A stretch of 41,147 bases of DNA from CAZJHX01 sp964545715 (GTDB lineage: Bacteria; Myxococcota_A; UBA9042; GCA-2863065). How positions within the stretch are numbered: the stretch's first letter is position 1; each line of letters opens with the position of its first letter. The translations under genes were made by a program, and so were the position numbers. Of the stretch, positions 8,233 to 17,354 are shown in pieces. Location of the stretch: NCBI GenBank assembly GCA_964545715.1, contig CAZJHX010000094.1, positions 1-41,147 of the forward strand. Direction: 5' to 3'. Under the pieces are notes generated by a model, which was given only the letters and a program-made list of their open reading frames with translations, ran no database searches and had not been told where the DNA came from.

Positions 8233-11200
8233 TGCGAGCGACCATGGCGGTTCTGGTGTGTTTGGCCGGCGCGGGATGTTACGGCGAGCTGGAGGACCTG
8301 GATCTGAGCTTTCGCGACGCTGCGGACACGGCCCAGGACACCGCGGCCCCGATCGATACGGTCATACCCGACGCCGGGGCTCCTACCGATCTCGGAACCC
8401 CCGCCGATGAGGGGCCGCCGACCGATGAAGGCACCCCGCCCGCCGATGAGGGGCTCCCTCCGGATGTGCCGGTCTCTGAGGATGGGGCGGACACCGGCCC
8501 TCTGTGTCCAAACGAGTGCGACGACGGCGATCCGTGTACGGGCGACACGTGTCTGGAGACCGGCGAGTGCCAGCACGTGCCGCTGCCCGTGATGCCGCCG
8601 TCCGTTGCGACGCTGGCGTTTGAGTCGCTGGACGGCGAGCAGACGCCGAACAGCAGTGACACACAGTCCCCTGCCGATGTGCTCGGGGCGGACAAAGCCC
8701 AGCTGATCGAGGACGGAAAAGCGGGCAAGGCGCTGTCGCTGGGCGGCGTGGCGTCGGTCGTGCTGAAGGACCCGGGCCTGGGCGACGCGTCCTTCACACT
8801 GGCGGCGTGGGTTCGGACGCAGCCGGCGGAGGCGGCACAGACCCTATTTGCGTACGGCAGCGTGCTCGTGACCATTGGTGACGGCGCCATCGTGGCGACC
8901 CTGCCCGAGGCGGGGGCCGGCACCCTGACCGCCGAGGTTGGCGTCGCGGACGGCGAGTGGCGGCACGTGGCGCTGGTTCGCAACGCGCAGGAGAGCCTCG
9001 CGCGCCTGTATGTGGACGGGCTGATGGCGGCCGAAGGGATCGCTGCGGCCGGCGTCGCGCCCCTGGATCCCTCGGCCCTGATCATCGGTACGGCGCCGGG
9101 CACAAACGACCACCTTCAAGGCGACGTCGACCAGGTTCAGGTCTGGACGGAGGCCGTCTATTTTGCGGCCCCACAGATAACGGCCTACGCCGCGGACGCG
9201 CCGCCCCCGGCCTGCGATGACGGCGATGCATGTACCGAGGACGATCTCTGCGGGGGCGCTGCGGCGTGCGCGGGGACGGTTGTGGTGTGCGCTGACGACA
9301 CGGTCTGCACGACCGACAGCTGCGACCCGGCGAGCGGCTGCATCTTCAAGTCGCAGAGCGGGCCGTGCGAAGACGGGGATGCCTGCACGACGCCGGACAC
9401 CTGCGCCGCCGGCTCCTGCGTCGGCGGGTCCAAGCCGGTCTGCGACGACGGCAACCCCTGCACCGTGGACGGCTGTGATTCGGCGATCGGATGCACGTAT
9501 ACCCCCCCGCCGACGCCCCCCGGCTTGTTCGCCGCGCTGAGCATGGAGAGCATCGAGGGCGATGTGATCGCGGACGACAGCGGGCAGGGAAATGATGGCA
9601 AGGTCGCGACTCAAGGCGTCGCGGGTCTGGTGCCGGGCTTCAAGGGCCAGGCGCTTGCAATCGCGGATGGGGGCTACGTGACGCTCCCCAATCCGGACTT
9701 CGGCGACGGGTCCTTTACGCTGGCGGCTTGGATTCGGCTGGACGAGCCGGCCGGGCAGACCGTGTTTGCGCAGGGGTTGCCAACGGTGAGCGCCGACACC
9801 AAGGGTATCGCGCTGCGTCACGACCCCGGGTCGCTCAGCTTCGAAATGCCCGCGCTCGGGTTGTCGGTGCTGGAGGGGAAGTTCGTGGCCGATGGGCAGT
9901 GGCACCACGTGGCCGCCGCGTTCGATGCGCCGATGAAGCATGTGAGCATCGCGGTGGACGGCGAGATCGTCGGCGAGCTCACCCTGGGTCAGGCGCCGGC
10001 CGCAGTGGTCACCGATCAGCCGCTCGTCATCGGCACCAATATTGGAACCAACCACCACTTTAACGGCGATATCGACGACGTGACGGTGTGGAAGTCAGCC
10101 GTGAGCTTTGACGCGGCCGGCGTGCCGTACGTTGGCGAGGAGAAGCCTCCAGGCTGCGACGACAATGACAAGTGCACCGTCTCCGACAGTTGCAACACGG
10201 CGGGCGCGTGTGTCGGGGCGCCGATGTTCTGCACCGACTCCGATGCGTGCACCCTCGGCGACACGTGTGTTGAGGGCGCCTGTGAGCCAGGGGCCGACAC
10301 CAAGCCGTGTAACGACGGGGTGGCGTGCACGGCGGACAGCTGCAACCCCGTTGTCGGCTGCGTCAACGAGCCGAACAACGGCGCATGTGATGATGGGGTG
10401 GCGTGCACCGCCGACAGCTGCGCACCGGACGGGTGCGCCAACATGGAGTCGGCGGCGGCGTGCGACGACGGCCAGCCCTGCACCCTGGACGTGTGTGACA
10501 AGAGCTCGGGCTGCTCCAACAGCGACAGTGGATTGTGCGCGGGGCCCGGTCTGATCGGGTGCAAGGCGGTCGTTTACGACGCCGAAAATCTGGGGTGGCT
10601 GGATTTCGCGGGGCCCACGTTCGAAGACATGATCGACCCGGTCGCGAACGGCAAGAACATGGAGGGCTCGCTGTCCCCCGACGCCACGCAGATCGCGTTT
10701 GTCTCCAACCGCAAAATCGGGGCGACCAATGACACTGAGCTGTTTATCTCCAGCGTCGAGGGTGGTCCCCAAACGCAGCTAACCAGCGAGAAATACACCC
10801 CGGAGCGCCCGGCCTGGACGCCGGCAGGTGACGCCCTGCTCTTTGTGATCAAGGCACCGTCCAGCGAGCACGACATCTACTACGTCGACATCAGCATCGG
10901 GAGCTCGAGCGTGATGATGGTGACCGACATCCCGTTCGGCAAGTATGGCCCTGGCCAGGGCATCCTGAACAACGGGGTGGCCATCTCGCCGGACGGGGGG
11001 ACGCTGTTTTACACCCAGTCCAACTTCAAGGAGCCGCCGTCGCCGTGGCGGCTGCAGAAGATCGCGTTCGACCTGGACGACCTTGGCGAGACGCTCAACC
11101 TGAAGAACGGCACGTCGCTGACGCTCGATTCCAGCGCCAACCTGAATTATCCGGACGTGTCCAACGACGGCGAGTTTGTCACCGTGATGGGCACGCATGG

Positions 11201-11429
11201 GGGCAGCCGCTACGTCTACTATGGCCCGGTCGCCGGTCCCGTGGTGCGCAAGGACAAGACCGCGAGTGACGGCAACGCCCATCCCCGCTTTCTGCCCAAC
11301 GGCGACGTGCTGTACCAAAAGGACAACGCCGACCTGTACGTCTATCGCACCAAGACGGACGACGTGGACTTGGTGTACGACGGCATCCCAGGCGTGCTGT
11401 GGGATGTGCACTGCGTCCCACCGCCCTGA
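8232..11429 (+). CDS. Lipoprotein with two LamG domains, Cys-rich repeats and a TolB-like propeller
   Basis: The ATG at 8232 overlaps the stop of the upstream TPR gene; the frame is open further upstream but only there does a signal peptide begin (MRATMAVLVCLAGAGC, lipoprotein Cys16). The 1065-residue product has a Pro/Asp/Glu linker (about 35-90). It then has a first LamG domain (about 122-320), CDDGDACTxxDxC repeats (about 325-423), a second LamG domain (about 428-627) and further Cys repeats (about 640-770). The C-terminus (about 777-1065) is a PD40/TolB-type beta-propeller with SPDATQIAFVSN, PAWTPAGDALLFV and ISPDGGTLFYTQS blades. The two LamG domains are related to each other (FTLAAW...DGEWRHVA...GDVDQVQVW and FTLAAW...DGQWHHVA...GDIDDVTVW), implying duplication. 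The likely role is surface glycan or ligand binding; the substrate cannot be read. It stops 5 bp before the convergent lipoprotein gene. Confidence 0.9.
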   Translation: MRATMAVLVCLAGAGCYGELEDLDLSFRDAADTAQDTAAPIDTVIPDAGAPTDLGTPADEGPPTDEGTPPADEGLPPDVPVSEDGADTGPLCPNECDDGDPCTGDTCLETGECQHVPLPVMPPSVATLAFESLDGEQTPNSSDTQSPADVLGADKAQLIEDGKAGKALSLGGVASVVLKDPGLGDASFTLAAWVRTQPAEAAQTLFAYGSVLVTIGDGAIVATLPEAGAGTLTAEVGVADGEWRHVALVRNAQESLARLYVDGLMAAEGIAAAGVAPLDPSALIIGTAPGTNDHLQGDVDQVQVWTEAVYFAAPQITAYAADAPPPACDDGDACTEDDLCGGAAACAGTVVVCADDTVCTTDSCDPASGCIFKSQSGPCEDGDACTTPDTCAAGSCVGGSKPVCDDGNPCTVDGCDSAIGCTYTPPPTPPGLFAALSMESIEGDVIADDSGQGNDGKVATQGVAGLVPGFKGQALAIADGGYVTLPNPDFGDGSFTLAAWIRLDEPAGQTVFAQGLPTVSADTKGIALRHDPGSLSFEMPALGLSVLEGKFVADGQWHHVAAAFDAPMKHVSIAVDGEIVGELTLGQAPAAVVTDQPLVIGTNIGTNHHFNGDIDDVTVWKSAVSFDAAGVPYVGEEKPPGCDDNDKCTVSDSCNTAGACVGAPMFCTDSDACTLGDTCVEGACEPGADTKPCNDGVACTADSCNPVVGCVNEPNNGACDDGVACTADSCAPDGCANMESAAACDDGQPCTLDVCDKSSGCSNSDSGLCAGPGLIGCKAVVYDAENLGWLDFAGPTFEDMIDPVANGKNMEGSLSPDATQIAFVSNRKIGATNDTELFISSVEGGPQTQLTSEKYTPERPAWTPAGDALLFVIKAPSSEHDIYYVDISIGSSSVMMVTDIPFGKYGPGQGILNNGVAISPDGGTLFYTQSNFKEPPSPWRLQKIAFDLDDLGETLNLKNGTSLTLDSSANLNYPDVSNDGEFVTVMGTHGGSRYVYYGPVAGPVVRKDKTASDGNAHPRFLPNGDVLYQKDNADLYVYRTKTDDVDLVYDGIPGVLWDVHCVPPP

Positions 11430-11434
11430 GCACA

Positions 11435-14400
11435 CTACTGGATGCCGCAGCCGGTCTTGCCCTTCACGTCCATGTGCACCATCCAGCCGCCCTCCCAGTT
11501 CTGATCGGGCCACTGCTGCGTGTCGCCGACCGGGTCCATCGAGCCCACCAGCATGAGCCGGTCGCCTTTGGTCGGCAGCACGTTCAAGAACTCAAACTTG
11601 TTGTTCTTGTGCGGAGCGACTCCGGGCCAGGTGATGCCGTGCTCATAGACGACCGCGCCGGCCTCGTGGTTCAGCTTCAGCACCCAGCCCTCCGTGCCCG
11701 GCTGGGCGGGGTCTACGCGGCGTGTGCCGACGACGAAGATGTTGAAGTTGTTGTCGACTGCCATGCCGTTCAGTTTGGGCGCCATATTGGCCGGCGTTGA
11801 GAGGGTCTTCTCCCACTTGACGTTGCCGTCGGAGTCGAAGTGCGCCAGATAGCCTTGTCCGGCTACCGAGCCGGCCGCCAGCAGGTCCTGACCCAGCGTC
11901 TCGGCAGCCACAAAGTACCCGTTCTCCTGGCCCGGCATGGCCTTGAACCACACCTCGTTGCCCTGGTTGTCGAACCGGGCGGCCGCAGCGACGAACGGCT
12001 GCGCGCTGGCGGGGATGTTGGTCTGGCCGACGGCGTACCCCCCACCGCTGATGGTGGCCCCGTCGTTGAAGTAGCTGTCAGCCGGGCCCATGGTCGTCTG
12101 CCACATCGGCGTTCCATCCGTGGCGATGCGCGCGAGCCAGCCGGAATCGAACTCGGTCGGGTTGGCCGGGTCGTAGCCCTGGCCGACCAGCCACACGCCG
12201 CCGGTGTCGACCGGGAACATGCCCGCGTGCTCCTGCAGATCCGAGCCTGCCGGAAACGCGCCGAAGTACACCGATGCTGTCTCGCCGCCCATGCTGAACG
12301 ACCAGCCGTCCGGGCTGTTGACGTAGCCGTTGGGACCCAATCCGGGCCACGTGCGGATCTGCGAGTTGCCGAACAGCAGGTAGATGGTGCCGTCGTCGGC
12401 CATCGTGATCTTCGGCTTGTAGTACGCCGACGTCCCGATGCTGTTCAGCGACTGCAGCACGAAGTCCTCGTCGACCCGGGGGAAGAACGCGCCGTCACCC
12501 CACCCGTTGGAGTCGCCCCAGCCGACGCCCAGGTAGCTCTTGTCCGGAAACTGCACCACGTCGGTCAGGGCGGCCTCTGCGCCGCCGATCTGGTCCATCC
12601 AGGTGTTTAGGACCGCCTCGTTGAACAGCGGACAGGGAGCGCAGTCACCCGCCAGGCAATACAGCTTGTCGCCGCACAAGGCGCCCTCGGGCATTGGCGG
12701 GGATTGGCACAGCCCCGCCGCATTGCACAGGTCGGTCGTGCACGGGTTGCCGTCGTCACACACCTTGGGCGTCCCGGCGCAGGTACCCTCGCCGCACACG
12801 TCGGACAGCGTGCAGAGGTCGCCGTCATTACAGGCGGCCGTGTTGAACGGGTTTTTGCAGCCATCGGTGGGGTCGCACAGGTCGTCTGTGCACGGCTTGC
12901 CGTCCACGCAGTTGATCGGGCTGCCCGCCGGGGTGCACACGCCGTTGACGCACATGTCGATGGGGATGCATACGTCGCCGTCGTCGCACGGCTGGTTGGA
13001 GATGCCGGGGTTTTCGCAGGCGCCCGTGCTCTGGTTACACGTGTCGGCGGTGCACACGTCGCCGTCGGTGCAGGTCTTGACCGCGCCGGCGCACGCCCCG
13101 CCACCACACACGTCGTCTGTGGTGCAGCTGTCGTCGTCGTCGCACGCCTTGGTGTTGTTGAGGTTCTGACACCCACCCTCGGGCGCGCAGCTGTCGTCCG
13201 TGCACGGGTTGCCGTCGTCGCAGTCGTCGCCCTCGCCGACGCACTCGCCCGCCGAGCACTGGTCGTTGACGGTGCAGACCAGCCCGTCGTCGCAGGGCAG
13301 ACCCTCACCCTTGGCCACGTTGTCGCAGTCCGGTCCGCTGTCCTGCGTGCACGTGCTGGTGCTGCATTGGGTGTCGGTGCAGACGACCGTCGTGCCTGCG
13401 CAGCTGCCCGTGGCGCAGGTGTCGCCGGTCGTGCAGGCGTCGCCGTCATCGCAGTCGCCCAGGTTCGGGGTCTCGTCGCAGGCGCCCGTGTCCGGGTTGC
13501 AGGCTACGGTGACGCACAGATCGTCTGACGTGCAGCTCTTCGCCGCGCCCGCGCATGCCCCCGCCGTGCACGCGTCGCTGACCGTGCAGTTGTCCGCGTC
13601 GTCGCACGGGGTCCCGTCGTCTTTGAGCACCTCCTGGCAGCCCTCGCTGGTGTCGCACACGTTGTCGCTGCACTGGTCGCCGTCGTCGCAGGCGCTGTCG
13701 TCCGGCGTGTTGCTGCATCCCGCTGCCGGGTCGCATTTGTCCGTGGTGCAGTCGACGGCGTCATCGCATTGCGCGTCGCCCGTGCACAGACACTGGCCCG
13801 CGGCCGAGCATTGAGCGAGCAGGTCGCCGCAGCCGCCGCAGCCCAGCCCGCCGCAGTCCAGCCCGTCGCATTGCGCGGCGTAGACGTCCTTGCTGCACAG
13901 CGGGCCGTCATCGCCGAACGTGGCAGCGTCCAGCTCGTAAGTCGGCGTCTTGCCCAACCCGCCCGCCACCTCGATCTCGACCGTGTGCTGCCCGGCCAGC
14001 TTGGGCGAGCAATAGGCCACCAGGTACAGCCGCTTTTGAAGCGCCAGCGTGGCGTCCAGCGCGTCGACGGCCGCCCCCGCAAGCTGCTCTGAGGTGGCCG
14101 CCACAAACGCGCCGTTCTTGCCCAGGGCATCGATCGCCGCGACATCGATGTTGCCGCCGTCCGCCAGGTCGTCGCCCAGCGCCAGCACCACCACGTCTGC
14201 GCTGCTGTTTGAGACGGCGGACTGCGCCTCTTCCAGGGTGTGCAGGCCCGTCTGATCCGAGCCGGCCGTCACCAGCACCACCTGCGCGTAGGTGAAGACC
14301 CCACTGCCCATCGCAGTGGCCCGATCCGCCGCCGTCTTGTCCCCGGCTGCGATCGTCTCCAGCAGCGCGCCATAGATGCTGACGGTCTTGGCCTTGGGCT

Positions 14401-15226
14401 CACTGGCCGCCAGGTCGTCGATGCGCGCCGCCAGCACGGCGTCGTCGCGTGTATAGTCCTGCCAGACCTCAACATCCTTGGCGAAGACGCTGATCCGCAC
14501 CCACGTCGTCACCTTGGGGTCCTTGGCCAGCTTCGTCACCATGGTCTTGGCGGCCTCGACCGCTGCATCCTTGGCGCCGGCGGTCTCGAACGAGCCGGAC
14601 CAATCCAGCAGCACGGTCACAAACACTTCGACGGACCCGGCGTCCTTCAGCACCGCCGTATCCGCCGTCGAGAAGGCCACCACCTCGCCGTCCTCGTGCA
14701 CGATGAAGTCCTCGTCCTTGAGGCCGAGCACCGGCTGCCCCTCACACGTCTCCACCGCCACAAACGTCACCACCGACGACGGCGAGGGCTTGCCAGTCTC
14801 CCAGGCCAGCGAGCGCACGCCCAGACAGTCGGTCGCCTCTTCCACGCACTGCCCAAACTGGCACAACAGGTCGACGGCCTCGCAGTCCGTGTCGAAGAAC
14901 GCGGCGGTCCCGGCCGAGTTGCACTTTTTGAGCACCTGCTCGTCGCAAAACAGCTCGCCCGGGGTGCAGACCTGCGGTGGGTCGTCGCCGGTATCCGCGG
15001 TGCCCGTGTCGTCGGTGCCGGTATCGGCGGTGCCCGTGTCGTCCGTGCCGGTGTCGGCGGTGCCTGTATCTGCGGTGCCGGTGTCATCCGTGCCGGTGTC
15101 GTCGGTCGTGTCGGCGGCCGCGTCCTTTTTGCCGCCGCCGCCGCCGCCTGCGGGATCCGAACACGCGGGCACTCCCGCCAGGACAAAGCAAGCCGCCAAA
15201 ACCAAAGAGAGTCCGTATAAACGCAT
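11435..15226 (-). CDS. VWA-domain lipoprotein with Cys-rich repeats and C-terminal propeller-like domain
   Basis: The 1263-residue product has a lipoprotein signal (LAGVPAC, Cys22), a Gly/Lys stretch, then a DTGTADTG linker (about 36-80). A von Willebrand A domain covers about 142-422. Its MIDAS motif DWSGS is intact at Asp208/Ser210/Ser212, and TAGSDQTG supplies the later Asp, so metal-dependent adhesion is plausible. A long array of Cys/Asp-rich repeats (CDDGDxCTxxDxCxxGxCxG) fills about 459-876. The C-terminal 380 residues have repeated W/G-rich strands (SGWLARIATDGTPMW, AAARFDNQGNEVWF, LAHFDSDGNVKWEK), typical of PQQ/SBBP-like propellers. No Shine-Dalgarno precedes the ATG; TAGGGT lies 6 nt upstream. 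It diverges from the next gene with only 29 bp between starts. Confidence 0.9.
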   Translation of the reverse strand: MRLYGLSLVLAACFVLAGVPACSDPAGGGGGGKKDAAADTTDDTGTDDTGTADTGTADTGTDDTGTADTGTDDTGTADTGDDPPQVCTPGELFCDEQVLKKCNSAGTAAFFDTDCEAVDLLCQFGQCVEEATDCLGVRSLAWETGKPSPSSVVTFVAVETCEGQPVLGLKDEDFIVHEDGEVVAFSTADTAVLKDAGSVEVFVTVLLDWSGSFETAGAKDAAVEAAKTMVTKLAKDPKVTTWVRISVFAKDVEVWQDYTRDDAVLAARIDDLAASEPKAKTVSIYGALLETIAAGDKTAADRATAMGSGVFTYAQVVLVTAGSDQTGLHTLEEAQSAVSNSSADVVVLALGDDLADGGNIDVAAIDALGKNGAFVAATSEQLAGAAVDALDATLALQKRLYLVAYCSPKLAGQHTVEIEVAGGLGKTPTYELDAATFGDDGPLCSKDVYAAQCDGLDCGGLGCGGCGDLLAQCSAAGQCLCTGDAQCDDAVDCTTDKCDPAAGCSNTPDDSACDDGDQCSDNVCDTSEGCQEVLKDDGTPCDDADNCTVSDACTAGACAGAAKSCTSDDLCVTVACNPDTGACDETPNLGDCDDGDACTTGDTCATGSCAGTTVVCTDTQCSTSTCTQDSGPDCDNVAKGEGLPCDDGLVCTVNDQCSAGECVGEGDDCDDGNPCTDDSCAPEGGCQNLNNTKACDDDDSCTTDDVCGGGACAGAVKTCTDGDVCTADTCNQSTGACENPGISNQPCDDGDVCIPIDMCVNGVCTPAGSPINCVDGKPCTDDLCDPTDGCKNPFNTAACNDGDLCTLSDVCGEGTCAGTPKVCDDGNPCTTDLCNAAGLCQSPPMPEGALCGDKLYCLAGDCAPCPLFNEAVLNTWMDQIGGAEAALTDVVQFPDKSYLGVGWGDSNGWGDGAFFPRVDEDFVLQSLNSIGTSAYYKPKITMADDGTIYLLFGNSQIRTWPGLGPNGYVNSPDGWSFSMGGETASVYFGAFPAGSDLQEHAGMFPVDTGGVWLVGQGYDPANPTEFDSGWLARIATDGTPMWQTTMGPADSYFNDGATISGGGYAVGQTNIPASAQPFVAAAARFDNQGNEVWFKAMPGQENGYFVAAETLGQDLLAAGSVAGQGYLAHFDSDGNVKWEKTLSTPANMAPKLNGMAVDNNFNIFVVGTRRVDPAQPGTEGWVLKLNHEAGAVVYEHGITWPGVAPHKNNKFEFLNVLPTKGDRLMLVGSMDPVGDTQQWPDQNWEGGWMVHMDVKGKTGCGIQ
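14983..15112 (-). repeat. Degenerate in-frame tandem repeat coding a DTGTADTG/DTGTDDTG linker
   Basis: Units of about 15 bp (gtgccggtgtcggcg-like on the plus strand) repeat with synonymous and A/D-changing substitutions. They encode Thr-Gly-Thr-Ala/Asp-Asp runs just behind the lipoprotein Cys. The linker type matches the one in the lipoprotein at 5998-6963, though the units are more diverged here. Confidence 0.75.
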
Positions 15227-15232
15227 GAGGAG

Positions 15233-15238
15233 ACCCTA
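15233..15238 (-). promoter_or_regulatory. Candidate leaderless -10 element (TAGGGT), leftward
   Basis: On the minus strand TAGGGT ends 6 nt before the ATG of the VWA lipoprotein. It lies only 5 bp from the rightward element at 15244-15249, so the two promoters must compete for the same DNA. Confidence 0.5.
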
Positions 15239-15243
15239 GCTGT

Positions 15244-15249
15244 TACCCT
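15244..15249 (+). promoter_or_regulatory. Candidate leaderless -10 element (TACCCT), rightward
   Basis: TACCCT ends 6 nt before the ATG at 15256. No Shine-Dalgarno is present between them. Any -35 box would fall inside the coding start of the divergent VWA gene. Confidence 0.5.
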
Positions 15250-15255
15250 TTGCCG

Positions 15256-17151
15256 ATGCGAACCTTTCCAAGTTTTCTGACTCTCGCATGCGCGCTGTGG
15301 ATCGCCGCTTGCGGAGGTGATTCTGCCAGCACCGATGAGACCCCCGCGATCGATCCCGGCGTCGAGGGTGGTGAGTGCCTGGAAGGCGGCTCGTGCACGG
15401 CGCCGCTGCTGTGCATCGAGCAGGTTTGCGTGGACGACGCAGGGCTCGCCGCTCCCGGTTTGGCGCCCGCGGAGGACGACATAGTGTTCGCCGACAACGT
15501 CTACTTCATCGGCGACGACAGCCCCATCGGCATCGTGGAGGTCTACGACGACGGCTCGGTCGATATCGCCGCGTCGGGGGACGAGCCCTTACCGGATCTG
15601 CAGCCTGGAGACATCCTGCTGTCGCCGCCGGAGAAGGGTGGAATTGTGGGCAAGATCACTGAAATCAACGATACCGGCGCGGTGCTCGAGGTCTTCACGG
15701 AGCCGCCGGGCCTCACGGAGATCTTCAAGGAGGGCTCGCTGCGCGTAACCCAGGAGATCGACTTCTCGGACTGGGACTTCGAGATCGGCTCCTTCAACGA
15801 GCAGGACGCCGGCGAGAAGCCGGACACCAGCGTCACCCTCAAGCCGCTGAACTTTGTGCGAAAGAACTGGAGCCGAGAGCTGGATGTCTCTGTGGGCACC
15901 AGCGAGATCGAGGCCGGGACGACGCTCAAGGTGTCGGCCAAGCTGCTGAAGCTGGTGCAGCCGACCACGCTGACGCTGGACTTTGATGCCAGCCCGGCGC
16001 GCTTCTATTTCGGCGTCACGCCGGCCGCCGAGCTGGACATCGACGACCTGAAGATCGAGCTGGAGGGCAAGCTGGAGGGCACGGGCTTCGACTCGACCCT
16101 GGCCAAGGCGACGAAGACCCTCTGGGTGCCGCTGCCGTGCCCGTTCTGCGTGATGCCGGTCGAGATGACCGTGGCGCTGAAGTTTGCCGCCAAGGTCAGC
16201 ACCTCAGGAAAGGGGGCGGTGACCGTCAACGCGGCGGGCAGTGCAACCGGCACGTTTGGCGTGGCCTATGAAGACGGCGACTGGCGACGGTTCGCGGGCT
16301 ACGTCACCCAGCCCCCTACCGCCACCGTGCAGGCGGAGGGCGCGATCGGCCTGACGGTCTCGGCGGGGCTGAACTTTGCGTTGGAGGCCAAGCCGTTCTT
16401 CGTTGTGGGGCCTGAGATCGAGAACAAGTTTGGCCCCAAGGTCGAGCAGAAGTTCGAGGCCAAGAGCGACGCCATCTTCTTCAACATCCGGGCCGGCATG
16501 CACTCCGAGATCGAGGCCGCCGTCGCCCTGGGCCTGGGCTCGTTCGGGGCCAAGGGGTGGACGGCCAAGGCCAAAAAGAAGTTTCACGATCACACCTTCT
16601 GGCTGAACGGCTTTGCGGACTGTGAGCCGATCTGCGGGACACGGGAGTGCGGCAGCGCGGGCTGCGATCCACAGACGTATCCCAAGCGCGCGGATTGGTG
16701 CGGCCAGTGCGACGACGGCGACACCTGCAGCGCGGCGGGCATGTGTGGTGGCGAGGACATCTCCCCCGGCAGCGGCTCCGACTCGACGGGCGACAACGAG
16801 GACACCGAAGACACGGAAGACACCGACGACACGGGCGATCTCGGCTCCGGCGGCACCAAGTGCAGCGCCAAGGACGCCAACGAGATTTTGAGCGACGTAA
16901 ACGACTTCGGCAGCACCGCGATCGCCTGCATGTCGGACTTTGGTTTCCAGGCCACGCCGGGTGCGGCGGCCTGTCTGGCCAACGCCAAGAACATCAGCGA
17001 GGACTGTGCGGGTTGTTGGAACACCTTCATCATCTGCGGCAAGAACAAGTGCGAGTCCGCCTGCGATGACGATGACGAGACGGCCTGTGAGGAGTGCATC
17101 CACGGCAGCTGCTCGCCGGCGCTGCTGACCTGCAGTGGTCTGAAGCTTTAG
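15256..17151 (+). CDS. Large secreted lipoprotein, unknown function
   Basis: The ATG at 15256 gives a standard lipoprotein signal ending in WIAACGG (Cys near residue 19); a TTG two codons upstream is less likely. The 631-residue product has a Cys-containing N-terminal segment and a region with DGSVDIAASGDEPLPDLQPG followed by beta-rich sequence. From about residue 200 to 450 it has long amphipathic strands (ALKFAAKVSTSGKGAVTVN, TVQAEGAIGLTVSAGLNFALEAK, EAAVALGLGSFGAKG). A C-terminal Cys-rich tail follows with an acidic DNEDTEDTEDTDDTGD linker at about 515-530. The alternating strands could form a lipid-binding or barrel-like fold, but I do not recognise the family. It is followed directly by a convergent transposase remnant. 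Confidence 0.85.
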   Translation: MRTFPSFLTLACALWIAACGGDSASTDETPAIDPGVEGGECLEGGSCTAPLLCIEQVCVDDAGLAAPGLAPAEDDIVFADNVYFIGDDSPIGIVEVYDDGSVDIAASGDEPLPDLQPGDILLSPPEKGGIVGKITEINDTGAVLEVFTEPPGLTEIFKEGSLRVTQEIDFSDWDFEIGSFNEQDAGEKPDTSVTLKPLNFVRKNWSRELDVSVGTSEIEAGTTLKVSAKLLKLVQPTTLTLDFDASPARFYFGVTPAAELDIDDLKIELEGKLEGTGFDSTLAKATKTLWVPLPCPFCVMPVEMTVALKFAAKVSTSGKGAVTVNAAGSATGTFGVAYEDGDWRRFAGYVTQPPTATVQAEGAIGLTVSAGLNFALEAKPFFVVGPEIENKFGPKVEQKFEAKSDAIFFNIRAGMHSEIEAAVALGLGSFGAKGWTAKAKKKFHDHTFWLNGFADCEPICGTRECGSAGCDPQTYPKRADWCGQCDDGDTCSAAGMCGGEDISPGSGSDSTGDNEDTEDTEDTDDTGDLGSGGTKCSAKDANEILSDVNDFGSTAIACMSDFGFQATPGAAACLANAKNISEDCAGCWNTFIICGKNKCESACDDDDETACEECIHGSCSPALLTCSGLKL

Positions 17152-17169
17152 GAGTCCTCGGAGACCTGC

Positions 17170-17354
17170 AGCGGCGCGCGGTCAGCGGGTGAGCCAGGGC
17201 CGCGGCAGCTCTGCGATCGGGATGAGCCCGTGCTTTCGCCAGCCTTCGCGGCGCAGCCACGTGCTTGGCGGGGCGCGGTCCAGGCATACGGCGTGCTCCG
17301 GGGGGGGCGGGTGCTCGCGCCAGCCTTCGAACTCCAGGCACGTGGAGTACGGAT
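17170..17354. repeat. Copy 1 of a 185-bp repeat (transposase 3' end)
   Basis: This segment aligns base for base without gaps to 40963-41147. Counting from the transposase stop codon I find about 17 differences in 173 positions, roughly 90% identity. The shared block starts at AGCGGCGC, a few bases beyond the stop of the upstream gene in both places. Confidence 0.85.

Noticed and set aside
12600..13850. CRISPR-like or satellite array
   Set aside because: The periodic tgc/gtcgtcgc pattern is the coding sequence of Cys/Asp protein repeats of variable length, without identical repeats or unique spacers.
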